A DNA stretch of 64,000 nucleotides from Vibrio albus (GCF_003144035.1 NZ_QFWT01000003.1:372001-436000), one strand, 5' to 3'; positions 36,170-45,516 are shown, numbered from the stretch's first letter. Program-made: numbers and translations. The notes: generated by a model not told the origin, from the sequence alone.

Positions 36170-37549
36170 TTAGCTTTCTGTTGCAGGTTCGTGTTTGTCC
36201 AGTGTCACCATCTGACTAAAAAACTGTTTCGTTTCTTCCGCGACCACATTACGCAGTGCTATCAGGCCAATCAGGTTAGGAATCGCCATCAGTCCGTTAA
36301 CGATGTCAGCAATCAGCCAGATCATATCCAGTTTCAGGAATGCACCGGAAGCGACTAATCCAAGAAAGATGATTTTATAAGGCAGTACTGCTTTAGTACC
36401 CATCAAAAATACTACACAGCGCTCACCGTAATAGTTCCATCCAAGAATAGTGGTAAAAGCAAAAAACATCAGGCCAATGGATACCATCATCGGGCCAAAA
36501 GTGTCTGAACCCAGACCAACCGCGAATGCATGTGTTGTCATCTCTGCACCGGCAAAGTCACTCTGCCATGCGCCTGTCAGGATCAGAGCCAGACCGGTCA
36601 TGGTACAGATGATGATCGTATCGAAGAAAGTACCGGTCATGGAGATCAGGCCCTGACGAACACACGAGTCTGTTTTAGCAGCAGCAGCGGCCATAGGAGC
36701 GCTACCAAGCCCTGATTCGTTAGAGAATACACCACGTGCGATACCGGATTGGATCGCAACCATGATCGTTGCACCAAGGAAACCACCAGTTGCTGCGGTA
36801 GAAGTAAAGGCAGAAGTGATAACCAGTTCAATAGCCGTTAGCAGTTGGTCTGCATTCGCAACCAGGACACTCAGACAGGCAAGCACATAAAAAACCGCCA
36901 TTGCCGGAACCACTTTACCCGCCACTTTAGCGATAGACTTAATACCGCCAATAGTCACAAACGCGACTAACAGAGTCAGAACCGTTGCGGCTACGCCGCG
37001 TGACAGGCCGAATGACAGTTCAGAAGCATCAAGGATTGCGTTCACTTGCGGGAATGTACCGATACCGAAGCAGGCAACACCAAGAGCAAAAATAGCAAAA
37101 AGAGTAGCCAGTAGTTTAGAGCCGACCCCGTATTGCAGATAGAACATTGGGCCACCAACCATCTGGCCTTTATCGTCTACTTTTCGGTATTTGACTGCCA
37201 GCAGACATTCCGCGTATTTTGTTGCCATTCCGAATACGGCAGCCAGCCACATCCAGAAAAGAGCACCGGGTCCACCTAGTTTGATAGCTGTGGCAACACC
37301 AACGATATTACCGGTACCGATAGTGGCAGACAGAGCCGTACACAATGCAGCGAAGCTGGATACATCGCCCTGAGTTTTATCATTACCACTTTTGCTGAAC
37401 ACCATTTTTAGTGCAGTTGGCAGGTGTCTAAACTGTAGTAGTCCAAGACGAAAGGTGAAATACACACCGGTACCAACCAGCAGTATTAATAATGGTGGTC
37501 CCCAGACCAGACTGTCGACCGTTTGTAAAAAAGATTGGAAGTTATTCAT
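36170..37549 (-). CDS. Sodium:alanine/glycine symporter (AGCS family)
   Basis: The 459-residue protein has about ten or more membrane segments and the AGCS signature GIARGVFSNESGLGSAPMAA, plus GTGNIVGVATAIKLGGPGAL near the N-terminus. It takes up alanine or glycine with Na+. AAGGGGAA precedes the ATG. The glycine riboswitch upstream (37677-37902) means glycine itself is likely the substrate or signal. Confidence 0.95.
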   Translation of the reverse strand: MNNFQSFLQTVDSLVWGPPLLILLVGTGVYFTFRLGLLQFRHLPTALKMVFSKSGNDKTQGDVSSFAALCTALSATIGTGNIVGVATAIKLGGPGALFWMWLAAVFGMATKYAECLLAVKYRKVDDKGQMVGGPMFYLQYGVGSKLLATLFAIFALGVACFGIGTFPQVNAILDASELSFGLSRGVAATVLTLLVAFVTIGGIKSIAKVAGKVVPAMAVFYVLACLSVLVANADQLLTAIELVITSAFTSTAATGGFLGATIMVAIQSGIARGVFSNESGLGSAPMAAAAAKTDSCVRQGLISMTGTFFDTIIICTMTGLALILTGAWQSDFAGAEMTTHAFAVGLGSDTFGPMMVSIGLMFFAFTTILGWNYYGERCVVFLMGTKAVLPYKIIFLGLVASGAFLKLDMIWLIADIVNGLMAIPNLIGLIALRNVVAEETKQFFSQMVTLDKHEPATES

Positions 37550-37676
37550 GATTTTCCCCTTAAATAATAAAATCGGTTAAGGAGAAGAGGGAAAGGTGGT
37601 GATTTTAATTATCACTTATGATCGGGTAAGAACACCCAAAGGTGCTCTGAAGATACATTTACTCGTTTGCTTTCCA

Positions 37677-37902
37677 CTCCTCTGTCCTTTTGCCTGAGAG
37701 TTTCACCCGACCTGGTGGTCGAACTTGCTCCTTCGGCGGCTGATAATATCGTTGTGATATTTCAGCTCTCTCCAGAGGTTCCTCCAACTACAGTCCCCGT
37801 CTAGCGTTAAGCATCGACACCTGAAAGATTCACTTCTTCGGTGGACAAATGTCGTACGTTTTTTTCAAAACGAAGAGCAGATGTCTCTCTCCTGCAGTCT
37901 TC
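37677..37902 (-). promoter_or_regulatory. Tandem glycine riboswitch
   Basis: Read on the minus strand, two aptamers follow each other. The first (about 37902-37812) starts GGAGAGAGACATCTG and contains CCACCGAAGAAGTGAATCTT then TCAGGTGTCGAT. The second (about 37796-37677) contains CTGGAGAGAG, GCCGCCGAAGGAGCAAG and the conserved GAAACTCTCAGGCAAAAGG then ACAGAG. These are the known conserved blocks of glycine aptamers. About 130 bp remain before the symporter start, with small hairpins (GAGCACC/GGTGTTC and GTGAT/ATCAC) that could form the expression platform. Other glycine riboswitches act as ON switches for breakdown genes and as OFF switches for transporters, so the sign needs data. Confidence 0.93.
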
Positions 37903-38116
37903 ACTGGAACAAATACCTGTATAAAACTTATTAACAAGTATTCTGTAGCGCGGATTTTAATTTAAAATCGGGAGGGTGTCAGCAAAGAAATGACTGTTTG
38001 TCTAAATAATCGCCATAAACCTAAGAGGAAGATGAAGAAATACGGAAAAAATACCGAAATTATATATAATTAGGTAATAAGTCAGGTTTTCCGAACAGAA
38101 GATAACGGAGCAAAAA

Positions 38117-38275
38117 ATGACAAGATTACTCGCGATTGGTGTTTTGATAGCATTGGCGGTATTGCTGTTTCGGTATCGGACTAATGAAAAAGTACAAACG
38201 GGTGTTGTGGTTGTGCTGATTACCTGCGTTACGATATATACCATCATCATTGTAATTAGCGAATTGATACGTTGA
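38117..38275 (+). CDS. 52-residue two-segment membrane protein
   Basis: This small open frame has a good GGAG site 6 bp before its ATG. It encodes two hydrophobic segments (about residues 4-18 and 29-48) joined by a short charged loop (FRYRTNEKVQTG). It ends 24 bp before the coiled-coil gene, so the two are likely co-transcribed. I recognise no family. Probably a real inner-membrane small protein. Confidence 0.7.
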   Translation: MTRLLAIGVLIALAVLLFRYRTNEKVQTGVVVVLITCVTIYTIIIVISELIR

Positions 38276-38299
38276 GAGTGAAGTCGGAGTAATAGTTCA

Positions 38300-39040
38300 G
38301 TGAAAGATCAGAACGATCAGGATAATGTTGTTGTCATTGAAGAGCGGGACAAGAGAACGTATCTCTATATCGCGGTGGCCGCTGTATTTGGAATAGCTAT
38401 TGGTGGCCTGGTGGGGTCAATAGTGACGCAGAGCCGATGGGAGTCTGCGTATCATCAGGTTCTGGCCAGATTAGAACAGGTAAGTACCGTACCGCTAACC
38501 AATAGTAAACCGCGTGTTGACGAACCAGCTCTGGATATTGAAACCGAAGTTAATAAGAGGGTAACGGAACAACTTGAATCAGAAGTGAGTGTCTTACAAA
38601 AAGAGTTTGATGCGGAACTTCAGGCGTCAAAGAATATGGTAACGGAGCTTGAAAAGGTCAATATCAACCTGGAAACCAGAATAAAGACACAACAGGAGGC
38701 AATAGAGCAGTCTCGGGATGAAAATGTTCAGCTTCAGCAAAAAATTGAGATGCAAGGCGTTGTGTTTGAGCGGGCCAGAGAGTTGTTTCAAAAAGAGTTA
38801 AGAGTGAAACAAGAACTGGACAAACTGCAGCAGGAAAGGGAGGAACTGGAGCCTAAAGTTGCACGTTACCGTAAAGACTGTGACGCTTACCTTGAAGGTA
38901 ATGACTGGGATGTTGCTGAAAATTCTTGTGATAAGCATGATGAAGCAAACTCAAGGATCAGTCAGATCGATCAAATGATAGAAGTTCACAGACTTGATCT
39001 TCGTGAAATACAGCAAATTGCCAGTGAGATAGGGCTGTAG
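38300..39040 (+). CDS. Inner-membrane coiled-coil protein
   Basis: The 246-residue product has a short charged N-terminus, one membrane segment (YIAVAAVFGIAIGGLVGSIV, about 27-46) and a long coiled coil through the rest (LEKVNINLETRIKTQQEAIE; LDKLQQEREELEPKVARYRK). Two cysteines lie near the end (KDCDAYLEGND; ENSCDKHDE). The start is GTG with GGAG 10 bp upstream. Topology suggests a periplasmic helical rod. No enzymatic motif; function unknown. It partners with the upstream small membrane protein by position. Confidence 0.8.
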   Translation: MKDQNDQDNVVVIEERDKRTYLYIAVAAVFGIAIGGLVGSIVTQSRWESAYHQVLARLEQVSTVPLTNSKPRVDEPALDIETEVNKRVTEQLESEVSVLQKEFDAELQASKNMVTELEKVNINLETRIKTQQEAIEQSRDENVQLQQKIEMQGVVFERARELFQKELRVKQELDKLQQEREELEPKVARYRKDCDAYLEGNDWDVAENSCDKHDEANSRISQIDQMIEVHRLDLREIQQIASEIGL

Positions 39041-39068
39041 GTTAGGTTACTTCAACAGATATACATGC

Positions 39069-40208
39069 TTATTGAGGTTTTGCTTGTTGTAACTTGCGGT
39101 AGGCATAACAGGCGATTGCTCCCCAAACGATAACCTGCCCCCACATTACGGACCACAGAGGCAGAATAAGAGAAAAGTCAGCCCCCATCTGATTGACAGA
39201 GAGAAAACTTTGTATTGCCGGAGTGCAGGGAAAGAGCTGGCTGAGCCATATAAGAGGTTTTGGCAGGGCTTCCAGGGGCCAGATAAATCCGGAACTGAAT
39301 ATCAGTGGCATTGAGCTTACTAACACGACCATGGTGACTAACTCCCGCCTTGGCAGTATTGCTCCGAGCCAGATACCGATACAGGCGCTGCTGATAAGAA
39401 AAGGAGCCAGTAACTTTACGATCAGCCAGCCATCAGCCAGTTGGCTGATATGGTAATAGTCAAAGCTAAAACCAAAATAAAACATGGCCAGCAGGTAATA
39501 AATAGCGACAAAAATAAACACGCGTATGCTTAAAAGAGACATAGTCGGTGTTCGTTTCCAGTACCCGTTTCTGTCTTTTTCAGTTCCGACTAACAGGCCG
39601 GTACCCATGATCAGTGTCTGCTGCAAAATGAGCACAAATACCCCCGGTATCACATAGTCCACATAGCCGATAACCGGATTAAATACAGGCTTCATATTGA
39701 GTCTGGCTTGAGCATACTGCTCTTGTGCCGAAGCCAGAGGCACGCCGTCCATCAGCATTCTTGTTACGGTTGCCTTTGCACCTAAAGTACCGCTTGCCTG
39801 TGCCAGCCCTTGTATTATGGTTCCGTAAACCAGAAAGTACGATGCGTCACCCGCATAGGAAAGTATCGGACTTTTGCCTAACAGAAGGTCCCGGTAAAAA
39901 TGCCTGGGAATAACCAGTAAGCCTCGAACCTGTCCGGAAACAAACTGTTGTTTGGCCTGTTCAATGGAATGGGCTCGGCCGACAATGTTTACCTGTGGTG
40001 TGGCATTAACCATTCGTTCCAGCTGGCGGCTGACAGCACTGTTATCCAGATTAACAACCGTAATATCCTGTTCGGTGGGGGTCTGTTTTGCATAAGGTAA
40101 GGGGTAAAGAAAAGAATAAAATATAACACCACCAAAGACTGTAAGCATTACCACCTGATTGGTGAATATCGAACGTAACTCTTTCTGGAGTAAAGAAAAC
40201 AGGCTCAT
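39069..40208 (-). CDS. ABC-2 type permease (YhhJ-like), second of pair
   Basis: The 379-residue protein has an N-terminal membrane segment, a large periplasmic loop (residues about 45-170, with GQVRGLLVIPRHFYRDLL) and five C-terminal membrane segments, including VYGTIIQGLAQASGTLG before them and FSSGFIWPLEALPKPLIWLS near the end. This matches the ABC-2 export permease family. AGGAG precedes the ATG, and the start overlaps the upstream permease stop by 4 bp. It is the last gene of the efflux operon. Confidence 0.9.
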   Translation of the reverse strand: MSLFSLLQKELRSIFTNQVVMLTVFGGVIFYSFLYPLPYAKQTPTEQDITVVNLDNSAVSRQLERMVNATPQVNIVGRAHSIEQAKQQFVSGQVRGLLVIPRHFYRDLLLGKSPILSYAGDASYFLVYGTIIQGLAQASGTLGAKATVTRMLMDGVPLASAQEQYAQARLNMKPVFNPVIGYVDYVIPGVFVLILQQTLIMGTGLLVGTEKDRNGYWKRTPTMSLLSIRVFIFVAIYYLLAMFYFGFSFDYYHISQLADGWLIVKLLAPFLISSACIGIWLGAILPRRELVTMVVLVSSMPLIFSSGFIWPLEALPKPLIWLSQLFPCTPAIQSFLSVNQMGADFSLILPLWSVMWGQVIVWGAIACYAYRKLQQAKPQ

Positions 40209-41353
40209 GTGTCGCTCTCCTGTCTTGCGTGGTGCTTTTTGATCAGTAACAGGGTGACCCCTAGCGGGAACAGGTAGCCTAGCATTGGCAGGCTAAACCG
40301 GGTAATGGTTTGCCATGATGTGACGCCGTAACTTGATTGGCCGATTTGCGCTTCAATATAATAGCTGACCGGCAGTAAATTTCGCCAGATCTCCGCAGGT
40401 AAAGGCATATCTGTCGCAGGGAAGGTAATGCCCATAAAAGCAAAGCTGGGGGCGGTTAAGACGCCCGCAAAACTCATTGCCCGCGCCGGATCCTGAGTGA
40501 TAAAGAAAAAAAGGCTTCCCATAATGATACAGGCGACGGCAGTCAGGAGTTGTGCATAAATCAGAGGAAAAAGGCTGCCAGCCATGGGCCACTTTAGTCC
40601 GGTGTAAAACCAGCTGAGAAAACCGAAGCCTGAAAGTAGATAGAAGGGAAGATAAAACCTGCAAAGAGAGATAAACCGACGCACAGGTTGCGGACCTAGC
40701 ATGGTTTTTGAACCATATATCCGGTAATTGGCAGTTAACCAGAGTATGGTGGAAACCACAATAAAAATCTGCCACAAAGCGGGAACAATAGCAGAAACAA
40801 GAAATTGTGCGTAATCTGAGTTCAGGTTAAACAGTGGGGTTATTTGACTGCGCAGTGGTAAAGCCTGGCCGGCTGCGCCTGAAAATGTCTGTTGTCCTTT
40901 GCTTAATTGTTTTAATGCTCCGGCCTGAGTGTTAAAAGTGCCATAAGCCTGATTGACCGCACTGTTGATCTGCTTGCCAACCAGAATGTACTGACTGTTA
41001 TAAAACACCGATATCTGTGGCGGGGTGTTGTTATAGATATCCCGGGTAAAGTGGCGGGGAATAACTGCGTAAGCATAAATATTTCCTGCGATCAGCGCCT
41101 GCCTGGCTTCATAGACATTTGGGTAGGCGCTGGTAACTGCCATAACGGAGGTGGCATCAAGTTGACGTACCAGTGTGCGCGAAACCGTGTCATTCTCAAG
41201 ATCAACAATACCAACAGGCAGATCACAAACAAGTCCCTGAGAAAAAATCCACCATAGTGTTACGGCCAGAAAGACGGGAAGCCATGTCAGGGATGAAAGC
41301 AGCCATTTATCATGCTTTAATACGTGCCACTGGCTAAGTCTGGAGTTCTGCAT
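40205..41353 (-). CDS. ABC-2 type permease (YhhJ-like), first of pair
   Basis: The product shares the layout of its neighbour: one N-terminal membrane segment (LTWLPVFLAVTLWWIFSQG), a periplasmic loop with IYAYAVIPRHFTRDIYN and five C-terminal membrane segments with MSFAGVLTAPSFAFMGITFP. It is a paralogue of the next permease, and the two would form a heterodimeric export channel. The ATG at 41353 follows the hlyD-like stop by 4 bases; a TTG 15 bp earlier would overlap it. No ATP-binding subunit is encoded in this operon. Confidence 0.9.
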   Translation of the reverse strand: MQNSRLSQWHVLKHDKWLLSSLTWLPVFLAVTLWWIFSQGLVCDLPVGIVDLENDTVSRTLVRQLDATSVMAVTSAYPNVYEARQALIAGNIYAYAVIPRHFTRDIYNNTPPQISVFYNSQYILVGKQINSAVNQAYGTFNTQAGALKQLSKGQQTFSGAAGQALPLRSQITPLFNLNSDYAQFLVSAIVPALWQIFIVVSTILWLTANYRIYGSKTMLGPQPVRRFISLCRFYLPFYLLSGFGFLSWFYTGLKWPMAGSLFPLIYAQLLTAVACIIMGSLFFFITQDPARAMSFAGVLTAPSFAFMGITFPATDMPLPAEIWRNLLPVSYYIEAQIGQSSYGVTSWQTITRFSLPMLGYLFPLGVTLLLIKKHHARQESDT

Positions 41354-41357
41354 AGAC

Positions 41358-42332
41358 TTACAGCTCAACAGCGACGCTCATACCCGCTCTGAACGGATAC
41401 GAGCCGGTAAGTGGACGCGCCTCAACCTCAAAAGTTCTTAAATCAAAACCTTGTGAAGAGTCGGTTGATCGCCAGGTTGCAAAGTCACCCATAACGGCGA
41501 TATGAGTGACCCTGAAATCGACATTTTTGTCTAATGCAGGAAGATAGGCGGTAAAGGTGGTGCCTTTAGTAAAGTGTTTGAGCCGATCCTCCCGGATGTT
41601 GAACACTGCCCAGCAATCATCCATGTCTACAACGGTGACAACAGGAAACCCCTGTGGTGCAAGCTCCCCGCTGTTCAGTAATACCTGAGAGACTTCACCA
41701 TCAAACCAGCTTTTGATTCGGGTATCTTTGGCATAAGCTTCAACCTCAGCAACGGCACCTGCAGCCATACGGGCTTTCTCATTCGCTGCCTGAACGGTTT
41801 CGAAGCGGGCACCTTCTTTTGCCATCTGATACATTTGATACGCTGCACTTTCGGTATATGTTGCGGCTTGCCACTGGGTTTGGGCTTCATCTCGTTTTTG
41901 TTCCGCGATAACACCATCTCTATATAGGTTATCAATCCTTTTGTAAGTCTTTTCAGCAAGCTGAGCCGCTGCCTGAGCTTTTTTCCATTGATCTTCTGCG
42001 GCTTGGATCTGCTGGGTTCTGGCACCGTTTTCTGCTTCCTGAGCGAGAGCACCCGCTGCTGCTTTCCCGGCCTGAGCCTGCTCAAGTTTGGCATTAATTT
42101 CCGGGCTATAAATGGTGAAGATGAGATCGCCTTTTTTGACTACATCTCCTTTCTTCACCATCACACTATCAATACGTCCAGCGACTTTGGAGGAAATACT
42201 GTACTGCTGAGCTTCTATTTGCCCCTGAATATGAATCGGTTTTGGCTGATGAGCCTGATAAAAGCTATTTCCAACCCAGCCCGTGATGGCGAGTACAGCC
42301 GTGGCTATCAGAATTGGCTTCACAATATTCAT
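41358..42332 (-). CDS. HlyD-family membrane fusion protein
   Basis: The 324-residue protein has an N-terminal membrane anchor (ILIATAVLAITGWVGNSFY), a biotinyl-lipoyl-like beta region (GQIEAQQYSISSKVAGRIDS, then VKKGDVVKKGDLIF), a long helical hairpin rich in Ala/Gln, and the closing beta barrel (SQVLLNSGELAPQGFPVVTV; FRAGMSVAVEL). It links inner-membrane permeases to a TolC channel. AGGAGAG precedes the ATG, which overlaps the tolC-like stop by 4 bp (ATGA). Confidence 0.93.
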   Translation of the reverse strand: MNIVKPILIATAVLAITGWVGNSFYQAHQPKPIHIQGQIEAQQYSISSKVAGRIDSVMVKKGDVVKKGDLIFTIYSPEINAKLEQAQAGKAAAGALAQEAENGARTQQIQAAEDQWKKAQAAAQLAEKTYKRIDNLYRDGVIAEQKRDEAQTQWQAATYTESAAYQMYQMAKEGARFETVQAANEKARMAAGAVAEVEAYAKDTRIKSWFDGEVSQVLLNSGELAPQGFPVVTVVDMDDCWAVFNIREDRLKHFTKGTTFTAYLPALDKNVDFRVTHIAVMGDFATWRSTDSSQGFDLRTFEVEARPLTGSYPFRAGMSVAVEL

Positions 42333-43804
42333 TTTTCACTCTCCTGGTGAGTGGGGTTAGCAGACGTATATTCATAGTGAATGAAGGTATTCATTTCACT
42401 ACTGAGTGCTAATAACCGATTTAAAGCAATCACGTAGTTAAACTTGGCAACTTGCTGTTGTGTTCTGATACTGGCCAGGTAGAGTTCGGCGTCGACAACG
42501 TCCAGGGAAGTGGCCAGCCCTTGAGAAAAAGCCATTTTGCGCAACTTCAGATTTTCTCCGGCGAGATCAAGGCTGGTATTCAGGCCGTCTGCTTCTTCAA
42601 TGGCTTGTTGTGCCTCGGCATACGTTTTTTCTACCAATACGGTCAAATCTTTAATAGCCTGCTGGCGGGTATTAGAAACCTGAATAATGGCATGCTTAGC
42701 CGCTGCCGCTTTTTCTGAACGCCCCTGATTATCGACCAGGCTGATATTGACTCCGATTCCAACCATCCAATCGGGTACCAGCTTACTGGCAAGGGTGTCC
42801 TCCTCATAAAGGGTATAGTTACCGTACAGATACACTTCCGGGTAATAGCTTCCCATTTCGGCCTTCAGCAGATTCTTTGCCTGTTTCTCTTTAGCATTCA
42901 GAAGCGTAAGTCCAGGGTGTGTTGCTAAAGTCTGGTCAGTAAAAGCGGATAAAGGTGGGAGCTTATGGTTGATAAAAAGAGAAGTCTGCGGGCGGATAGG
43001 TTCCTTCTGATTGAGCACTTTTGTCAGAGCGGCAGACGCAATAGTTAAGTCTCGTTCTGCTTTTTTTCTGTCAACAATGGCTTTCATTAATGATGCTTCA
43101 GCCTGCAGCCGCTCTACTTTAGCTATCTGGCCTTGTTGCTCAAGCTTCATCGCTGATTTTTTATGTTGAGTCAGACCTTGCTCTACGGTTATTCGAGTAT
43201 TTAGAATCTGTTTGGCTAATACCACACTGAAATAGTATTTTGTCAGGTCCTCATACCTGGCCTGAGTTTCCATTCTAAGTTGAGCTTCAGCTTCTTCTGT
43301 TTGTCCCTGAGCGATATCCTGGGCGGCTGTGATTCTTCCTCCGGTAAAAATAGGCCAGATAGCCCGTATGGAAGAGTTAACCATGTCTTTTTCTGCGATA
43401 GTTGATGTCGGGTTCAGGGAACTAAGCCCTGTAATGGCCGGGCCGAGGCTGGTGGATGATAGACTGCTTATCAGGTTTGGTAGCGCAGCTTTGGTCGAAT
43501 CGTCGAGACTGTCAACAAGATCATCAGCTGAGAGAGTGACATCATCGTCCAGTCTTGTATATGTCGCCCCCAGAGTAATGGAGGGGTAATCTAATGCGGA
43601 TTTAGCTTGTTCGAGCTGCTGATAACGCTCAACGTTGGCTCTTTGTGCTGCTAATGAACTGTTTTTTGTCTGCAGAATATCCCAGGCTTCGTTAAAGTGA
43701 AGGTTTTGCGAAAAAGCCGGAATGGATATAACCCAGCCCAGAATAGATGAGACGATAATGCGGGAGTTTTTAGCCATGTACAGATCAACGTTATAACGGT
43801 GCAT
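42329..43804 (-). CDS. TolC-family outer-membrane efflux protein
   Basis: The 491-residue product has a signal peptide (VSSILGWVISIPAFSQ) and OEP repeats: QTKNSSLAAQRANVERYQQL and LTKYYFSVVLAKQILNTRI in the first half, QGLATSLDVVDAELYLASIR in the second. It forms the outer-membrane channel of the efflux system. Two starts are possible: the ATG at 43804, which lies inside a perfect palindrome, or the ATG at 43777; neither has a good ribosome site. First gene of the four-gene operon. Confidence 0.93.
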   Translation of the reverse strand: MHRYNVDLYMAKNSRIIVSSILGWVISIPAFSQNLHFNEAWDILQTKNSSLAAQRANVERYQQLEQAKSALDYPSITLGATYTRLDDDVTLSADDLVDSLDDSTKAALPNLISSLSSTSLGPAITGLSSLNPTSTIAEKDMVNSSIRAIWPIFTGGRITAAQDIAQGQTEEAEAQLRMETQARYEDLTKYYFSVVLAKQILNTRITVEQGLTQHKKSAMKLEQQGQIAKVERLQAEASLMKAIVDRKKAERDLTIASAALTKVLNQKEPIRPQTSLFINHKLPPLSAFTDQTLATHPGLTLLNAKEKQAKNLLKAEMGSYYPEVYLYGNYTLYEEDTLASKLVPDWMVGIGVNISLVDNQGRSEKAAAAKHAIIQVSNTRQQAIKDLTVLVEKTYAEAQQAIEEADGLNTSLDLAGENLKLRKMAFSQGLATSLDVVDAELYLASIRTQQQVAKFNYVIALNRLLALSSEMNTFIHYEYTSANPTHQESEK

Positions 43805-43832
43805 GAATTAGAGTATATACTCTAATTCATGC
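43801..43832. promoter_or_regulatory. 32-bp perfect palindrome, probable operator of the efflux operon
   Basis: The left half GCATGAATTAGAGTAT is followed directly by its exact reverse complement ATACTCTAATTCATGC. It covers the first possible start of the TolC gene and lies 24 bp upstream of the second. A palindrome of this length without a spacer is typical of TetR- or MarR-type binding sites. No regulator gene is adjacent, so the protein that binds it is not known. Confidence 0.7.
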
Positions 43833-43958
43833 GGGTGCAGCAAAATTAGCTCATGACTTATAGGGTTATTTTGCTATTCACTATACATTTTTGTCGCAAA
43901 TATTGACCCGCCACTAGATTGTGTCTGATAAAAAGGTCAAGCTTTATTCATTGGCTTT

Positions 43959-44483
43959 ATGAGTAAAATAATTGGAATGGATAATATTCAAATTCGGAGT
44001 GCTGTATTTGATGATTTGGATGAGCTGAACGATATGATGTTTGCTCTGCACGATTATCATCACAAGTCTTGTCCTGAACACTTTAAAACTGCTGAAGAAA
44101 TTGAGCAGGAAAAAAGTATTGCCCGCTATCTGGACATACCAGAATGTCTGGTTTATGTCGCGGTAGAGGAAAAAAGAGTCATTGGCTTTATTACCGGTCA
44201 TTTTTGTGAACTGGTATCAACCGTTAGCAAGCCCGTTGAAATGGGGAGTATTGATGAACTCTATGTGCTTCCCGAAAAACGCAACAGTGATATTGCGGGA
44301 AAATTGTTTCGGAAACTGGAGCAGACGTTTGATGATTATGGTGTTCAGCAAATCTTTGTTGAGGTATGGGATTTCAATCAGGGCGCTGTACATTTTTATA
44401 ATAAAATGGGATTTAACCAGCATATCCACTGGATGAGAAAATCACTTCAGGGGGAATCTTCAGAGTATAAAGACTTGTTTTAA
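43959..44483 (+). CDS. GNAT-family N-acetyltransferase
   Basis: The 174-residue protein has the GNAT layout: IQIRSAVFDDLDELNDMMFA at the start, acetyl-CoA binding region IDELYVLPEKRNSDIAGKLF (the R/QxxGxG/A site reads RNSDIAG), and QGAVHFYNKMGFNQH near the end. Substrate unknown. The start at 43959 lacks a clear ribosome site; the ATG at 43977 is an alternative. It is transcribed away from the efflux operon. Confidence 0.88.
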   Translation: MSKIIGMDNIQIRSAVFDDLDELNDMMFALHDYHHKSCPEHFKTAEEIEQEKSIARYLDIPECLVYVAVEEKRVIGFITGHFCELVSTVSKPVEMGSIDELYVLPEKRNSDIAGKLFRKLEQTFDDYGVQQIFVEVWDFNQGAVHFYNKMGFNQHIHWMRKSLQGESSEYKDLF

Positions 44484-44553
44484 CGTCAAACGAGTCAGTA
44501 AGAAAGAAGGCGGCTATACTTGCCGCACTTCAGTATTGTTTTAATCGGGATTG

Positions 44554-45363
44554 TTATGCATTAAGCACAAACTTCTCAATAGCGGCAGCAACGCCGTGAT
44601 TGTCGTTCGTGTCGGTCACATAATCTGCCAGGGATTTGGTTTGTTCCATCGCATTTCCCATAGCAATCCCAAGGCCGGCATATTCGATCATATGGTGATC
44701 ATTTTCAGCATCCCCCATACAGATTACCTGATCGGCATTCAGGCCCAGATATTCCGCAATCACTTTAACTCCGACACCTTTGTTACTGTCTTTATTCAGA
44801 AACTCCAGAAAGAAGGGGGAACTACGCACAATCGTAAACTGTTCATACAGTTCTTTTGGCATGGCCGCGATGGCTTTTTCTAACCGGTCTGGCTCATCGA
44901 TCATCATCGTTTTGATAATCTGATGGTCGTCTTCCAGTGTTGAAAAATCAAGGACGGTCACATCCATGCCGTTGATTTTCGCTTCATGCTCTGTGTACTT
45001 ACTGTTTTTTGGGGTGATCAGGCCGTGCTCTTGACTGAACGCATGGATATTGATACCTAGATCGTTACTTAAACTTGCCAGCAGCTTGGTTTCTTTACCG
45101 GTTAACGTCTGGCTACGAATTACCTCTCCATTCGATACTCTCTGGACGAGGGAGGCATTATAGCTGAGCACAAAATCGTTATCAGACGTTAAATCCAGCT
45201 CTAGTATTTTCGGCATTATTCCTTCAATAGGACGCCCTGAAGCCAGAACAACCGTTACGCCAAGAGCACGAGCTTTTGCTATGGCTTCTTTATTCTGCTG
45301 AGATATTTCTTTATCACTATTCAGTAGCGTGCCGTCCATATCCAGAGCAATCAGTTTGTACAT
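44554..45363 (-). CDS. yidA: Cof-type HAD sugar phosphatase (YidA-like)
   Basis: The product (269 residues) begins MYKLIALDMDGTLLNSDKE, the HAD motif I with nucleophile and acid Asp residues, then VVLASGRPIEG (motif II) and QVICMGDAENDHHMIEYAGL (motif IV). Length and order match YidA, which removes phosphate from sugar phosphates. The ATG at 45363 has AGG 7 bp upstream; an in-frame start 42 bp earlier is less likely. Confidence 0.9.
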   Translation of the reverse strand: MYKLIALDMDGTLLNSDKEISQQNKEAIAKARALGVTVVLASGRPIEGIMPKILELDLTSDNDFVLSYNASLVQRVSNGEVIRSQTLTGKETKLLASLSNDLGINIHAFSQEHGLITPKNSKYTEHEAKINGMDVTVLDFSTLEDDHQIIKTMMIDEPDRLEKAIAAMPKELYEQFTIVRSSPFFLEFLNKDSNKGVGVKVIAEYLGLNADQVICMGDAENDHHMIEYAGLGIAMGNAMEQTKSLADYVTDTNDNHGVAAAIEKFVLNA

Positions 45364-45516
45364 ATCAATACCTAGTGTGTCGTCAATATAAACTGAGAAT
45401 ACCATAGGAAGATGAAAGAATCCTGACTAAGCCGGGTAAAATCTTTCGGTGAATATTGATATTATGGCTGCTCTCTATTATGGTCTGGCAAGATTTGATT
45501 GTATTAAGGTAGTCCG

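Noticed and set aside
45406..45516. preQ1 riboswitch upstream of queC
   Set aside because: The conserved aptamer sequence and pseudoknot tail are not visible.
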